A program made the position numbers and the translations under genes. This document shows, in pieces, positions 25,210-33,932 of a stretch of DNA of 64,000 nucleotides (its first letter is position 1; each line of letters starts with the position of its first letter). Location of the stretch: contig DATMQA010000118.1 in the NCBI GenBank assembly GCA_035566895.1, positions 18,251-82,250 on the forward strand. The letters are read 5' to 3'. Below the pieces are notes generated by a model. It had not been told where the DNA came from. It did no database searches and saw only the letters and a list, made by a program, of their open reading frames with translations. This DNA comes from DATMQA01 sp035566895. Lineage in GTDB: Bacteria; Verrucomicrobiota; Verrucomicrobiia; Limisphaerales; UBA8199.

Positions 25210-25674
25210 TTACGAAATCGAGCGAGTGGTTACGTCCTCCGCGCGAGCCGGCAGCAAGAAAATGGCGAATTGTTCGCAAGCCGCGCGCATTCGGTGGTCG
25301 GTCGTCGCCAGCGAGCCGCAGCGGTGAAGGTCACAGGTCGCCACGTGCAACGCATCCAGGGTGCGGAGGGGCACCCGCGGGTGACACGCCAATTGAATGG
25401 CGGCCGCCCGCTCCAGTACCAGCCGGCTGAGGGGCAGCAGCCGCACTAAATCCTGCTCGGTCATTTCAACAAACTTCTGCCAGGCCCGGGTGCGTTCATC
25501 CGGGGCGAGGTGCCCGGCCCGCTCTTTGGCGAGCAGGGCAGAGCGGAGTTCTGTCAGCGCCAATTCCGAGGTGTCGAAGTGCTGCCCCAAGAGTGCCTTG
25601 TTGAACCACTCACTGTCGGTTTCGCGCACGAACAGTTTAACCAGGATGGCGGTATCCAGATACATTTCTACCAT
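25210..25674 (-). CDS. vapC: PIN-domain toxin, VapC-type ribonuclease
   Basis: A 154-residue PIN-domain protein. The four acidic active-site residues are visible: D7 (MYLDTAILVK), E42 (LALTELRSALL), D107 (TLDALHVATCDL) and D126 (LATTDHRM). VapC toxins cleave RNA using Mg2+. The ATG at 25674 overlaps the antitoxin stop codon (ATGGTAG), the usual toxin-antitoxin coupling; a second ATG lies three codons in. It sits downstream of the Phd-like antitoxin between gyrB and gyrA. Confidence 0.85.
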   Translation of the reverse strand: MVEMYLDTAILVKLFVRETDSEWFNKALLGQHFDTSELALTELRSALLAKERAGHLAPDERTRAWQKFVEMTEQDLVRLLPLSRLVLERAAAIQLACHPRVPLRTLDALHVATCDLHRCGSLATTDHRMRAACEQFAIFLLPARAEDVTTRSIS

Positions 25675-26003
25675 CCGCGGGAATCCCGATCCTCGCGAAC
25701 CAACTCCTCGGAGGACGGTCCGGCATGTACCCGTTGTCCCAAAAGGAAATCTCCCATCCCGGTGAAGCGCTTTCTTCCTTGCTCGGCCTTGATGGGGCTG
25801 AGCAGGGCCTTGGGCACTCCCCCGCTGGTGATGGTCACTGGCTGACCTTGAGCCACCATTTCCAGCAGGGCGGAAAGCTTGGCCTTGGCCGCGCGCACCG
25901 GAACCACCAAGCCGATGCCTGGCATTGCGGCAGTCTCCTTCAGAATCAGGGGCGCGGTTGCTGTTTTCGATACGGGCCATTTGCCTGTGTGTTTCTTCTT
26001 CAT
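25668..26003 (-). CDS. Phd/YefM-type antitoxin
   Basis: An antitoxin of about 111 residues. From ATG 26003 (MKKKHTGKWPVSKTATAPLI) an extra N-terminal stretch leads into the Phd-type DNA-binding segment (VPVRAAKAKLSALLEMVAQG, then PVTITSGGVPKALL), followed by a C-terminal toxin-binding tail. An ATG at 25925 (MPGIGLVVPV) would give a shorter, more standard Phd protein. The frame is also open upstream through the operator, which argues against starting there. It presumably represses its own operon through the palindrome at 26009 and neutralises the PIN toxin. Confidence 0.8.
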   Translation of the reverse strand: MKKKHTGKWPVSKTATAPLILKETAAMPGIGLVVPVRAAKAKLSALLEMVAQGQPVTITSGGVPKALLSPIKAEQGRKRFTGMGDFLLGQRVHAGPSSEELVREDRDSRGW

Positions 26004-26008
26004 TTCCA

Positions 26009-26034
26009 AAATGTAGTCACAGGTGACTACATTT
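26009..26034. promoter_or_regulatory. Perfect palindrome, antitoxin operator
   Basis: AAATGTAGTCAC at 26009-26020 and GTGACTACATTT at 26023-26034 form a perfect 12-base inverted repeat around two bases. It lies six bases upstream of the antitoxin ATG and one base after the gyrB stop. The TGTAGT...ACTACA form is typical of operators bound by Phd/VapB-type antitoxins. Confidence 0.75.
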
Positions 26035-26035
26035 G

Positions 26036-28591
26036 TCAAACGTCCAGATTCCTCACATTCAGGGCATTATCCTCGATGAACTGGCGACGCGGTTCGACCT
26101 CTTCGCCCATCAGTTTAGTGAACATTTCTTCGGCCTCAACCGCATCCGTCAGGTCGATGCGCAGCAGCTTGCGCCGCGCCGGATTCATCGTCGTCTCGAA
26201 CAGCTCTTTGGGATTCATTTCGCCCAGGCCTTTGAACCGTTTGATCTGCAACCCGCGCCGGCCGACCTCTTTAATGCTGAAGAGAATTTCCGGAATCGCG
26301 AACAGCGGTTTGACCTGCTGTTTGTCGCCCTCGCCTTCGAGCAGTTCAAACAGCGGCTTGTCCTGGGCCGAATAATGCTCAACGCTGAGGCCTTTGCGCG
26401 CCAGTTGATCGAGCAATTCCTTAATGGCGTGGCTCTCGTAAAGCTCCTCGTGACGCGCCCGGCGCTGCGAGCCGTTTTTGCCTTTTTCAATCAGCGACGC
26501 ATCGCTTTCTTCTTCCCCCGAGAGCCCGAGGTCGAGGTCCGGATTGGCTTCGGCAAACTTCGCCAACTCCTCGGTGCTTTGAAAGTAGTGCACGGTTTCC
26601 TCGTTGCCTTCGCGCACCTTTACCAGGTGGTGCGGCAATTCATGCGTCTTTGCATCGCGATGCTCCAGGTAAACGGCGAAATCCCCGCCTTTGCGCCGCA
26701 GGCCGTTGACATACTTGTCCAACGCCTCGAGCAGTTCCAGGATTTCGCTCAGTTGCTTTTCCGAAAGCTCCTTTTGGTCCAAAATGTTCCGCAGTCGCAC
26801 TTCTTCCGTGCCGAGCTGGATCAAAATCCGGTTCAACTGCGTGTCGTCATCGACATATTCGACGCGTTTCTTGCGCGCGATCTGATAGAGCGGCGGCTGC
26901 GCGATATAGACAAAACCGCGTTTCACCAGTTCCGGCATTTGGCGGTAGAAGAATGTCAGCAAGAGCGTGCGGATATGCGAGCCGTCCACGTCCGCATCGG
27001 TCATGATGATGATCTTGTGATAGCGAAGCTTTTCGAGGTTGAAGGCCCCTTCACCGTCTCCATCGCCGATGCCGGTGCCGACTGCGGTAATCATGGTGCG
27101 GATTTCGGTGTTCTGCAGCACCTTGTCCAGGCGGGCCTTCTCAACATTGATGAGCTTGCCGCGGATGGGCAAAATCGCCTGGAATTTCCGGTCCCGGCCT
27201 TGCTTGGCCGAGCCGCCGGCGGAGTCACCTTCGACGATATACAGCTCGGTGTTGGCGGGGTCGCGGTCGGAGCAATCGGCGAGCTTGCCGGGCAGGCCGC
27301 CGCCGGTCAGGGCGGATTTTCTGACGGCTTCTCGCGCCTTGCGCGCGGCCTCGCGTGCGCGGGCGGCGTTCAAGCCTTTGTCCACCACCTTCTTGGCGAC
27401 AGAAGGGTTGGCATCGAAGTGGGCCATCAAGCCTTCGTAAGTGATCGAGCTGACGACGCCTTCGACTTCCGGCGAAAGCAGTTTTTCCTTGGGCTGGTTA
27501 TTGAACTTGGGGTCGGGATGCTTGACGGCGATCACCGCGACCAGTCCCTCGAGCAAATCGTCGCCCATGATCGCCGGGTCCTTATCCTTTAGGAGATTGT
27601 TCTGCTTGGCGTACTGGTTGACGGCGCGGGTGAGAGCGGACCGGAAGCCGGCCTGGTGAGTGCCGCCATCGGGATTATGGACGGTGTTAGTGTAGCTCAG
27701 CACCTGGGCGCTGTAGCTGTCATTGTATTGGAGCACGACATCCAGCGTGATATCCGCCTTCCGTGTGGCGCCGTTCTGCATGTATTCGTGCGGCCGTTTG
27801 CCGCTGAAGGAAATGACCTTGGGATGCAAAGGCTGTTTGCCTTTGGTCATTTGCTTGACGAACTCCTCGATGCCGTCCTTGTAGTAATACGACTCCCGTT
27901 TCGCCTCGGCCACGCGCTCGTCGAGAAAGCCGATTTCCAACCCCGAATTCAAAAATGCCAGCTCCCGCAACCGCTGGGTGATACGCTCCGCCTTGAACTC
28001 CGTGGTTTCCTGAAAAATCTCCGGGTCAGGCTTGAAGGTGATCAAGGTTCCGGTGCCTTTGGCTTTGCCGATGACCTCGAGCTTCTTGGTTGTCTTGCCG
28101 CGCTCGAACTCCATGTGATGGACTTGGCCGTTGCGCGACACCTCGACGGAGAACCATTCGGAGACGGCGTTGACGCATTTGGCGCCGACCCCGTGAGTGC
28201 CGCCCGAATAAGTGTAGCCGCCCTGGCCGTACTTGCCGCCCGAGTGCAGGGTCGTGAGCACCAGCTCGACGCCCGGAATCTTGTATTCCGGGTGAATGTC
28301 CACCGGGATGCCGCGCCCGTTGTCGAGGATGGAGATTGAGCCGTCGACGTGGATCGTGACGTCGATGTGGTTGCAGAATCCGGCGAGGTATTCATCGACG
28401 GAATTGTCGAGCACCTCGGTCACGCAATGGTGCAGGGCGCGTTCATCGGTGCCGCCGATGTACATGCCCGGTTTTTTTCGCACCGCTTCCAAACCCTCGA
28501 GTTTGCCAAGCTGGGCAGCATCGTACTGCCCCGGTGCGCTCGGGTTGGACTTCAAGGTTTCGGTTGCTTCTGCTACGTGTTCCTCAGGCAT
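26036..28591 (-). CDS. gyrB: DNA gyrase subunit B
   Basis: An 851-residue GyrB. The ATG at 28591 (MPEEHVAEATETLKSN) was chosen; an upstream in-frame ATG at 28669 adds a poorly supported leader. GHKL ATPase motifs are VTEVLDNSVDEYLAG, DNGRGIPVD and GTHGVGAKCVNAVSE; Toprim motifs are YIVEGDSAGGSAKQGRD and MTDADVDGSHIRTL; the C-terminal KRFKGLGEMNPKELFETTM tail is present. The protein carries the insertion between Toprim and the tail seen in E. coli-type GyrB. The toxin-antitoxin operator begins right after its stop. Confidence 0.97.
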   Translation of the reverse strand: MPEEHVAEATETLKSNPSAPGQYDAAQLGKLEGLEAVRKKPGMYIGGTDERALHHCVTEVLDNSVDEYLAGFCNHIDVTIHVDGSISILDNGRGIPVDIHPEYKIPGVELVLTTLHSGGKYGQGGYTYSGGTHGVGAKCVNAVSEWFSVEVSRNGQVHHMEFERGKTTKKLEVIGKAKGTGTLITFKPDPEIFQETTEFKAERITQRLRELAFLNSGLEIGFLDERVAEAKRESYYYKDGIEEFVKQMTKGKQPLHPKVISFSGKRPHEYMQNGATRKADITLDVVLQYNDSYSAQVLSYTNTVHNPDGGTHQAGFRSALTRAVNQYAKQNNLLKDKDPAIMGDDLLEGLVAVIAVKHPDPKFNNQPKEKLLSPEVEGVVSSITYEGLMAHFDANPSVAKKVVDKGLNAARAREAARKAREAVRKSALTGGGLPGKLADCSDRDPANTELYIVEGDSAGGSAKQGRDRKFQAILPIRGKLINVEKARLDKVLQNTEIRTMITAVGTGIGDGDGEGAFNLEKLRYHKIIIMTDADVDGSHIRTLLLTFFYRQMPELVKRGFVYIAQPPLYQIARKKRVEYVDDDTQLNRILIQLGTEEVRLRNILDQKELSEKQLSEILELLEALDKYVNGLRRKGGDFAVYLEHRDAKTHELPHHLVKVREGNEETVHYFQSTEELAKFAEANPDLDLGLSGEEESDASLIEKGKNGSQRRARHEELYESHAIKELLDQLARKGLSVEHYSAQDKPLFELLEGEGDKQQVKPLFAIPEILFSIKEVGRRGLQIKRFKGLGEMNPKELFETTMNPARRKLLRIDLTDAVEAEEMFTKLMGEEVEPRRQFIEDNALNVRNLDV

Positions 28592-28693
28592 AAAAATGGG
28601 TCGGACGAGACAACTTTTGCCATCCGTTAACGGCCATTTGATACTAGGAAAATTGACCGCCAACGACAACTTTTATTTGTGCCTTTCCAGAGG

Positions 28694-28715
28694 CAAAAAC
28701 CACAATTAGTTGTGG
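28694..28715 (-). terminator. Possible intrinsic terminator upstream of gyrB
   Basis: On the minus strand CCACAA-CTAA-TTGTGG (28715-28700) is followed by TTTTTG. This could end transcripts from the ABC-transporter unit (ending at 28875) before gyrB. The stem is only six pairs long. Confidence 0.4.
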
Positions 28716-28874
28716 GACGGCACTCCCCTAAAATCAATCCATTGGGGCTGCGCGAGTGTTCGAGCCGAGCAGCTTAATATACGATTTCAGCCTCCGGAAT
28801 GCAACCTGCGGTATAGCCACTTCGGCATCAAAATTCGATGGCCAGACGCATCCCGAAAATGACGAGAATGACCG

Positions 28875-29717
28875 TTAGGATTTGATGTCCCGCGCTTGAA
28901 AAGCGGCCGCGCCGATGAGGAACGAGGTGACGTTAAAAGCCAGCAGAACGCACAACGAGCCGATGAGCCGGTCCCAGGGGATGGGGTCGAGGTAGGCCAG
29001 GAGCCAAACGCGGAAGTGGTACGGCAGGAACCACTCCTGGTAGGCTTCCAGGAAAGGGATGTGCTCCATCACCAGGTTGATGAACAGGAACGAAAGGGCG
29101 AGGACCGTCGCCGCGGCGGGTTTCATGTTAAAGCACGAGAACATAAAGCCCAGGCTCACAATTACGCTCGCGTTGAGCGCCATAAAAAAATGCGAACAAA
29201 GGTAGAGCTTAAGGCCGTCGCTGGCGCTCATGAGGCTGAACACGTTCTCCGGCCAGGCGACGAAGACAAACATGCCGCGCCACGGAAACCAGAGGCGGGC
29301 AAAACCAAGGGCCGTCCCGCCCAACACCAGCACCAGCACGACAGAAAAAATCGCGCCCGCCAGCCATTTCATGAGCAAGAGCTGGAACCGGGAGATCGGC
29401 CTGGACAAGATCATTCGCAAGGTGCCGTCCTCGGCCTCTTTGGCCACCAAATCACCCCCGACCAGTGAGGCGTAGAGCGGCATCAGCAGGAGCACTTGAG
29501 GCGCCAGCATGACCACGGCAACGGTCAGCGCGGAAATGTATTCCTCCGCCAGGTACCCGTTACCGGCGAGGAGACGCTCGGCCTGCTTTTGCCAATGCGT
29601 GAAGCGGAACGTGAGCAACATCGCGTTCTGCGCCAAAAGGAACGCGCCGAAGCCGATGTAGGTGCGCTTTTTGCCGAATAGCTTCCATAATTCGTTGCGG
29701 AGGTGGTGGTAGAACAT
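28875..29717 (-). CDS. ABC transporter permease (ABC-2 type)
   Basis: A 280-residue membrane protein with about six hydrophobic segments (for example AVVMLAPQVLLLMPLYASLVG, in two parts, and WLAGAIFSVVLVLVLGG). It also has the cytoplasmic motif KEAEDGTLRMILSRPISRFQ, typical of ABC-2 permeases. The partner ATPase lies 74 bases upstream on the same strand. Substrate is unknown; related systems export polysaccharides, lipids or peptides, or act on the cell surface in gliding and copper systems. The gap to the ATPase contains a palindromic GGTTAAA element. Confidence 0.85.
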   Translation of the reverse strand: MFYHHLRNELWKLFGKKRTYIGFGAFLLAQNAMLLTFRFTHWQKQAERLLAGNGYLAEEYISALTVAVVMLAPQVLLLMPLYASLVGGDLVAKEAEDGTLRMILSRPISRFQLLLMKWLAGAIFSVVLVLVLGGTALGFARLWFPWRGMFVFVAWPENVFSLMSASDGLKLYLCSHFFMALNASVIVSLGFMFSCFNMKPAAATVLALSFLFINLVMEHIPFLEAYQEWFLPYHFRVWLLAYLDPIPWDRLIGSLCVLLAFNVTSFLIGAAAFQARDIKS

Positions 29718-29731
29718 CGCTTCGCTTAAGG

Positions 29732-29798
29732 GGTTAAATAGGTTAAACGGGTTAAAAGTTAAAATGGGGATTCTCGAACCAGTTTAACCATTTAACCT
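29732..29798. repeat. Palindromic GGTTAAA element in the ABC operon
   Basis: The arm 29732-29753 (GGTTAAATAGGTTAAACGGG) is inverted at 29777-29798 (reverse: GGTTAAATGGTTAAACTGG). Each arm is itself a tandem of GGTTAAAY units of 9-10 bases. The stop codon of the ATPase (29792-29794) lies in the right arm. Confidence 0.6.
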
Positions 29799-30691
29799 TT
29801 GGTTTGGCCATTCATCAACTTCAGATAGAAACCCTCGAGCGTCTCCTCCTCTGGCGCGATTTCGTACACCGGCATCCCCTTTTCCACCAGCAGGCGCACT
29901 ACGCGCTCAGGGCCGATGCCCTGCCTTAAGGAGATGAACTGGCCGCCCCGCTCCTCGTTAATCAATTCCGCCTCGCGCAGGGCTTTGACCGCCTGGGTAA
30001 AATCCGCGGTTTTGAGCCTCAGCCATTGCTCGCGCTGCCGGGTCTCTGCCAGTGAGCCTTCGAACACTATGCGCCCCTGGTTCAAAACCGCGATCCGAGT
30101 GCAGAGCTGCTCCACCTCGTTGAGAAAATGCGACGAAAGCAGGATCGTCAGGCCCAGCTCGCGTCGCAGGCGCAAAATCGTCTCTCGCATCTCGTGGATG
30201 CCTTCGGGGTCGAGCCCATCGCTTGGCTCGTCCAGGATAAGCAGTTCCGGCTCCGGCAGCAGTGCCTGGGCCAGAGCGAGCCGTGCCCTCATGCCGTGGG
30301 AATAGGTCTTCACTTTCGACTGCTCGCGGCCCGTGAGCCCGACCCACTGGATCACTTCCGCGATGCGCTCGGGCGGAGTCGGCGCGGTGTAAGAACTGAG
30401 GATTTCGAGGTTGCGCCGGCCGCTGAGGTAATCATAGAAGGCGGGGCTCTCGAAGATCGCCCCGACCTTCTGCAAGGCCTTGCTTCGCTCCGTGGTGACA
30501 TCGTGCCCGCAGATGCGGACATCGCCGGCAGTGGGCCAAACCTGGCCGAGCATCATGCCAATCGCAGTGCTCTTGCCGGCGCCGTTATGCCCCAGCAACC
30601 CATAAACTTCTCCGGCGGAGACGTGTAAGTTCAGGTCCTCCACCGCCTGGCGGTGGCCGAACTGTTTGGAGACGTTCTTGAGCCGAATCAC
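29792..30691 (-). CDS. ABC transporter ATP-binding protein
   Basis: A 299-residue ATPase. Walker A GHNGAGKST is at residues 34-42; the signature region is YSHGMRARLALAQALL (SHGMR in place of the usual SGGMR); Walker B and D-loop are LLILDEPSDGLDP. A C-terminal extension of about 80 residues is typical of ATPases paired with ABC-2 permeases. The start overlaps the stop of the pseudopilin gene by four bases (ATGA). Its permease follows at 28875. Confidence 0.92.
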   Translation of the reverse strand: MIRLKNVSKQFGHRQAVEDLNLHVSAGEVYGLLGHNGAGKSTAIGMMLGQVWPTAGDVRICGHDVTTERSKALQKVGAIFESPAFYDYLSGRRNLEILSSYTAPTPPERIAEVIQWVGLTGREQSKVKTYSHGMRARLALAQALLPEPELLILDEPSDGLDPEGIHEMRETILRLRRELGLTILLSSHFLNEVEQLCTRIAVLNQGRIVFEGSLAETRQREQWLRLKTADFTQAVKALREAELINEERGGQFISLRQGIGPERVVRLLVEKGMPVYEIAPEEETLEGFYLKLMNGQTKG

Positions 30692-31329
30692 GGTTGTTTC
30701 ATCGTCCCCGCCATCTCCAGGAGACTTTTCAAGTGTCCATCGGCGTAGAGGAAGTTCACTTCCTTTTTCGGTCCTCGGGCCTGGTGGAACTTCTCCTTGT
30801 CGTACATCAACGGCATTTGATGCGGATCAAAGCTCAGACCCAGCGCGCTCAAGTGCTCGGCATCCTCTCCATTCAGCAAAGAATTCCATGAGAAACTGGA
30901 GCCGGTTTGGTCGAACCAGGTAGGCCCAGCCTGTGGGAGGGGTTTCGGCTTGTCCGAGTCCCAGACATCGGATGGACATTTCAGGATCTTCAAATTGCCG
31001 AGATAATTCGACAGCACTACATCGGGAGTTGGATATTCGTTAGTCGTCGTGAGCGACTTGTCTCGCATGTACGGCAGACGGTTATTGTTATCCTGCACGT
31101 AGAGTTGCAGGGCGATGCCGACCTGATGGAGATTGCTCAAACATACGGTTGCTTTGCCCGACTCTTTTGTTCGCCCCAGCGCAGGCAAAAGCAGGGCGGC
31201 CAAAACTGCGATAACGGCGATGACGACCAACAGCTCAATTAGCGTGAACGCAACTCCATGAGCCGTTTGGTCTTCGGCCACGAATGGTTTTGGACCTTGG
31301 ACTTCTGTCCTTGGACTTCGAACTTTCAT
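30688..31329 (-). CDS. Prepilin-type (pseudopilin) secreted protein
   Basis: A 213-residue protein. A charged leader of about 27 residues precedes the prepilin cleavage and transmembrane motif (AFTLIELLVVIAVIAVLAAL and onward). The globular part has the CLSNLHQVGIALQLYVQDNN segment and ends in VNFLYADGHLKSLL, the H-X9-DG-type tail seen in PVC pseudopilin-like proteins. The start overlaps the upstream membrane-protein stop by four bases and its own stop overlaps the ABC ATPase start. This coupling to an ABC exporter is unusual. The function is unknown. Confidence 0.85.
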   Translation of the reverse strand: MKVRSPRTEVQGPKPFVAEDQTAHGVAFTLIELLVVIAVIAVLAALLLPALGRTKESGKATVCLSNLHQVGIALQLYVQDNNNRLPYMRDKSLTTTNEYPTPDVVLSNYLGNLKILKCPSDVWDSDKPKPLPQAGPTWFDQTGSSFSWNSLLNGEDAEHLSALGLSFDPHQMPLMYDKEKFHQARGPKKEVNFLYADGHLKSLLEMAGTMKQP

Positions 31330-31952
31330 CGCCCACGAAAGGGCCTTCCGCTTTCCATCACGCGCTGCAATTCTTCGAGCACGGGCGCCAGTTCCGCCTT
31401 GGTTTGGGCCGAGCTCTGGGTGTAAAAGGCCTTCAGCCCAATCGTGCGCACTTTTGCCTGAAGGTCCTCGCTCAACACCGGTCCGGCGTTCGTTCCGGGT
31501 GGATTCGGATCTCCGGCGCTTCCCGGCAACCGATTCTGGATGTCCCGCAACCGCCGCAGAGCGTCATCGACTGCTTTGCGCCGCTTATCGTCGGGCATCT
31601 GCTCGAAGGCGCTCAGCATCTGTTTGAACCCGGTCGGCATCGTCGCCTCAATAAAGCCTGCCTTTTCTTCCTCCGACATCTCCCTGAGCCAACTCCAGGC
31701 AAGCCTCTCCAGGCGGGCTTTCTGCCTTTCCTCCGGCGACAGGCCGTTCAGCATCTCCTCCAGGCGCCGGATCGCCTTGGCGCGGGTGTCGCCAGACAAC
31801 TTGCTTAACTCCACCGATTCGACATAAGCCTTCACTTTCTCAGCCGTCATTTTGGCGTGCCTGGCCAAAGCATATCCAGCGATCGCGACAACCCAGATCG
31901 CCACGACGGCCACGACCGTGAAAATAACCGGACGCCAGCGCGGATTCACCAT
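31326..31952 (-). CDS. Membrane-anchored helical protein of unknown function
   Basis: A 208-residue protein from ATG 31952 (MVNPRWRPVIFTVVAVVAIW). The longer open frame upstream has no signal. One N-terminal membrane helix (about residues 8-28) is followed by a long charged helical region (MTAEKVKAYVESVELSKLSG, LEEMLNGLSPEERQKARLER) and a Pro/Gly-rich loop before the last helix. No domain is recognised; the periplasmic part may be a coiled coil. It begins the four-gene unit with the pseudopilin and the ABC transporter and is divergent from the methyltransferase. Confidence 0.7.
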   Translation of the reverse strand: MVNPRWRPVIFTVVAVVAIWVVAIAGYALARHAKMTAEKVKAYVESVELSKLSGDTRAKAIRRLEEMLNGLSPEERQKARLERLAWSWLREMSEEEKAGFIEATMPTGFKQMLSAFEQMPDDKRRKAVDDALRRLRDIQNRLPGSAGDPNPPGTNAGPVLSEDLQAKVRTIGLKAFYTQSSAQTKAELAPVLEELQRVMESGRPFRGR

Positions 31953-32104
31953 GGTGGGATTGTAACGCCGAAAGGATAATTGACAAGACCCGCCCGCCAC
32001 GCTTGATGTTGGCTCTATCTGTCTTGACACGCAGAAGACCTTGTCCGATTTAGTTCCGCAGCTTGCCGCGCCGATCTCGGCGCCAGGTTTGGAGCGAGTC
32101 ATGT

Positions 32105-32893
32105 ATGGGAACACAAACAAAGCCGGACTATGGTCTCGATGCTCCCGGAGTGGTGCGGCGTCTTCTTTTCTTTGGCCTGCTTTTGATCCTGGCGGGTGTC
32201 GGACTGCTAATTGCAGGGGGTCGGACACGTTTTCTGCTGTGGCCGGGATGGTCGTTTGTGTGCGGCGGTATCGCTCAGGCTGCCACCGGGGCTGCGATGC
32301 TCTGGGGCAGCAGGGTGGGCAAACTCGGTTTACGTGACCAATTGCTCGCCAGCTTGCCCTGGCGCGGTGACGAACGGGTCCTCGACGTCGGCTGCGGCCA
32401 CGGGCTATTTCTGATCGGCGCCGCGAAACGATTGACCGGCGGTTCGGCCGTCGGTCTGGACCTGTGGCAGGCTGAAGATCAGGCTGGGAACAGCCGCGAG
32501 GCGACGATGCGAAACGCGACTTTGGAAGGCGTTGGCGACCGAATCAATCTGCGGGACGGCGACGCACGCCAAATGCCCTTCGCTAACGAGAGCTTCGACC
32601 TCGTGCTTTCCAGTTGGGCATTGCACAACATCTATGAACCGGCCGGCCGCCGGTCTGCGCTGAAAGAGATTGTCCGGGTGCTCAAGCCTGGGGGCAGAGT
32701 CGCTATTGTCGATATCCGTCACTGCCAGGAATATGCGGTGGCGCTTGCAAACCTTGGGCTGGTGGACGTCCACTTGAGCGGTCCCCATTTTATCTTTGTC
32801 ATCCCGAGCCGTTCGGTATCGGCAGTCAAACCGTTGCGTGGCGGCATGAACGCGGAGCGGGCGGAAGCGGGCTCACTCAAGCAGGGACACTAA
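32105..32893 (+). CDS. Membrane-associated SAM-dependent methyltransferase
   Basis: A 262-residue protein. Two hydrophobic segments (about residues 19-38 and 43-67) precede a class I methyltransferase domain with motif I VLDVGCGHGLFLIGAAK (from residue 92), the acidic motif GDARQMPFANESFDLVLSSW and a VLKPGGRVAIVDI post-motif. An ATG at 32105 was chosen; others upstream are in frame at 32063. Similar N-terminally anchored UbiE/COQ5-like methyltransferases exist, but the substrate is not known. It is divergent from the operon at 31952. Confidence 0.8.
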   Translation: MGTQTKPDYGLDAPGVVRRLLFFGLLLILAGVGLLIAGGRTRFLLWPGWSFVCGGIAQAATGAAMLWGSRVGKLGLRDQLLASLPWRGDERVLDVGCGHGLFLIGAAKRLTGGSAVGLDLWQAEDQAGNSREATMRNATLEGVGDRINLRDGDARQMPFANESFDLVLSSWALHNIYEPAGRRSALKEIVRVLKPGGRVAIVDIRHCQEYAVALANLGLVDVHLSGPHFIFVIPSRSVSAVKPLRGGMNAERAEAGSLKQGH

Positions 32894-32918
32894 GACCCGG
32901 AGTCGAGCCCGTCGAGAC

Positions 32919-33776
32919 TCACTGCACCGCTGCGGAGCCTCGCTGCTGCAACCAGAGGATGTCGGGGTTATCCGGTCCTCCCTGGGACTGCGCGTTGATG
33001 TTGGCGCTGGGGCGCGACGTGCGCGGATCCCGCCACTTGTGTAGTTCTGTATGACAATCGGCGAAGGCGAACATGCAACCAAAATTGTGGCTGGTCCCCG
33101 GCCAGTCGTACATTTGCGTGGGCTGCGTCTTCATCGTGAACCGGAAGATCAGACTGTACAGGTCGAAATCATCTTTTTGAATAATCAGCCAAAGATTAGC
33201 CGGTCCGGGTTGGGCCATGTCAGCCAAGCGCCCGTACGTTTTCCAGGGACCTGCGACGGCGCGGTTATGGCCCTGGCCGTCAAGCCAACTGGCATCAACT
33301 GCGGTGTTGATAGGCCAGTTCGCCCTGGTGCCGACTGCCCCATTGATCTCGTAACTGCGGACCCGGGTGAAGGTCTGCCCGTTGCTGTCAGCCCAGACCT
33401 TTTTATCCGCTGGGCATTTCCAACTGCCGGCCGAGCGGACGTACGGGGCCATTTTGGCATATTGAGGATCGATTAGATAATTGATATTGGCGGCGTCGGT
33501 GCCAAACAGACCCCCATAGACCCAGCCATTCTGGCTGCTTGGATCATTGGGTGGCAGCCAATCATTGGCGTCGGCTGCATAGAGCTGAGCCCCTAAAGCC
33601 AGTTGGCGACCGTTTCCGAGGCAGTAGACGACAAAAGCCTTTTGCTTTGCCCTCGCCAAAGCCGGTAGCAGCAAGCTAGCCAGGATGGCAATAATGGCGA
33701 TAACAACCAGAAGTTCGATCAGCGTGAAAGCGCCGCGGTTTGCGGCCCTGGTGCGAAGCTGTGGGTAGGCTTTCAC
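32919..33776 (-). CDS. Prepilin-type (DUF1559-like) secreted protein
   Basis: A 285-residue protein with the classical PVC prepilin leader (RGAFTLIELLVVIAIIAILA, residues about 14-33), cleaved before Phe by a prepilin peptidase. The following region has the LARAKQKAFVVYCLGNGRQL segment and a C-terminal FGCMFAFADCHTELHKW in the place of the H-X9-DG motif. It is a solitary gene, convergent with the methyltransferase and divergent from gcvP. Proteins of this type are abundant in Verrucomicrobiota and Planctomycetota; their role is unknown. Confidence 0.85.
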   Translation of the reverse strand: MKAYPQLRTRAANRGAFTLIELLVVIAIIAILASLLLPALARAKQKAFVVYCLGNGRQLALGAQLYAADANDWLPPNDPSSQNGWVYGGLFGTDAANINYLIDPQYAKMAPYVRSAGSWKCPADKKVWADSNGQTFTRVRSYEINGAVGTRANWPINTAVDASWLDGQGHNRAVAGPWKTYGRLADMAQPGPANLWLIIQKDDFDLYSLIFRFTMKTQPTQMYDWPGTSHNFGCMFAFADCHTELHKWRDPRTSRPSANINAQSQGGPDNPDILWLQQRGSAAVQ

Positions 33777-33932
33777 TGGGCTTTGGGTCCTCGATTAAAA
33801 CCATTCCGCTCAGGTTCGTCAACGAATTTCCTTCGGCACAAACATAAGGGTAATCGACAGTAATACTTATGTCAAATCAAAAGTCTCGGAGATCGGGCTT
33901 GATTTGAGCCTGAGCCTCCTTACTTTCCTTAG

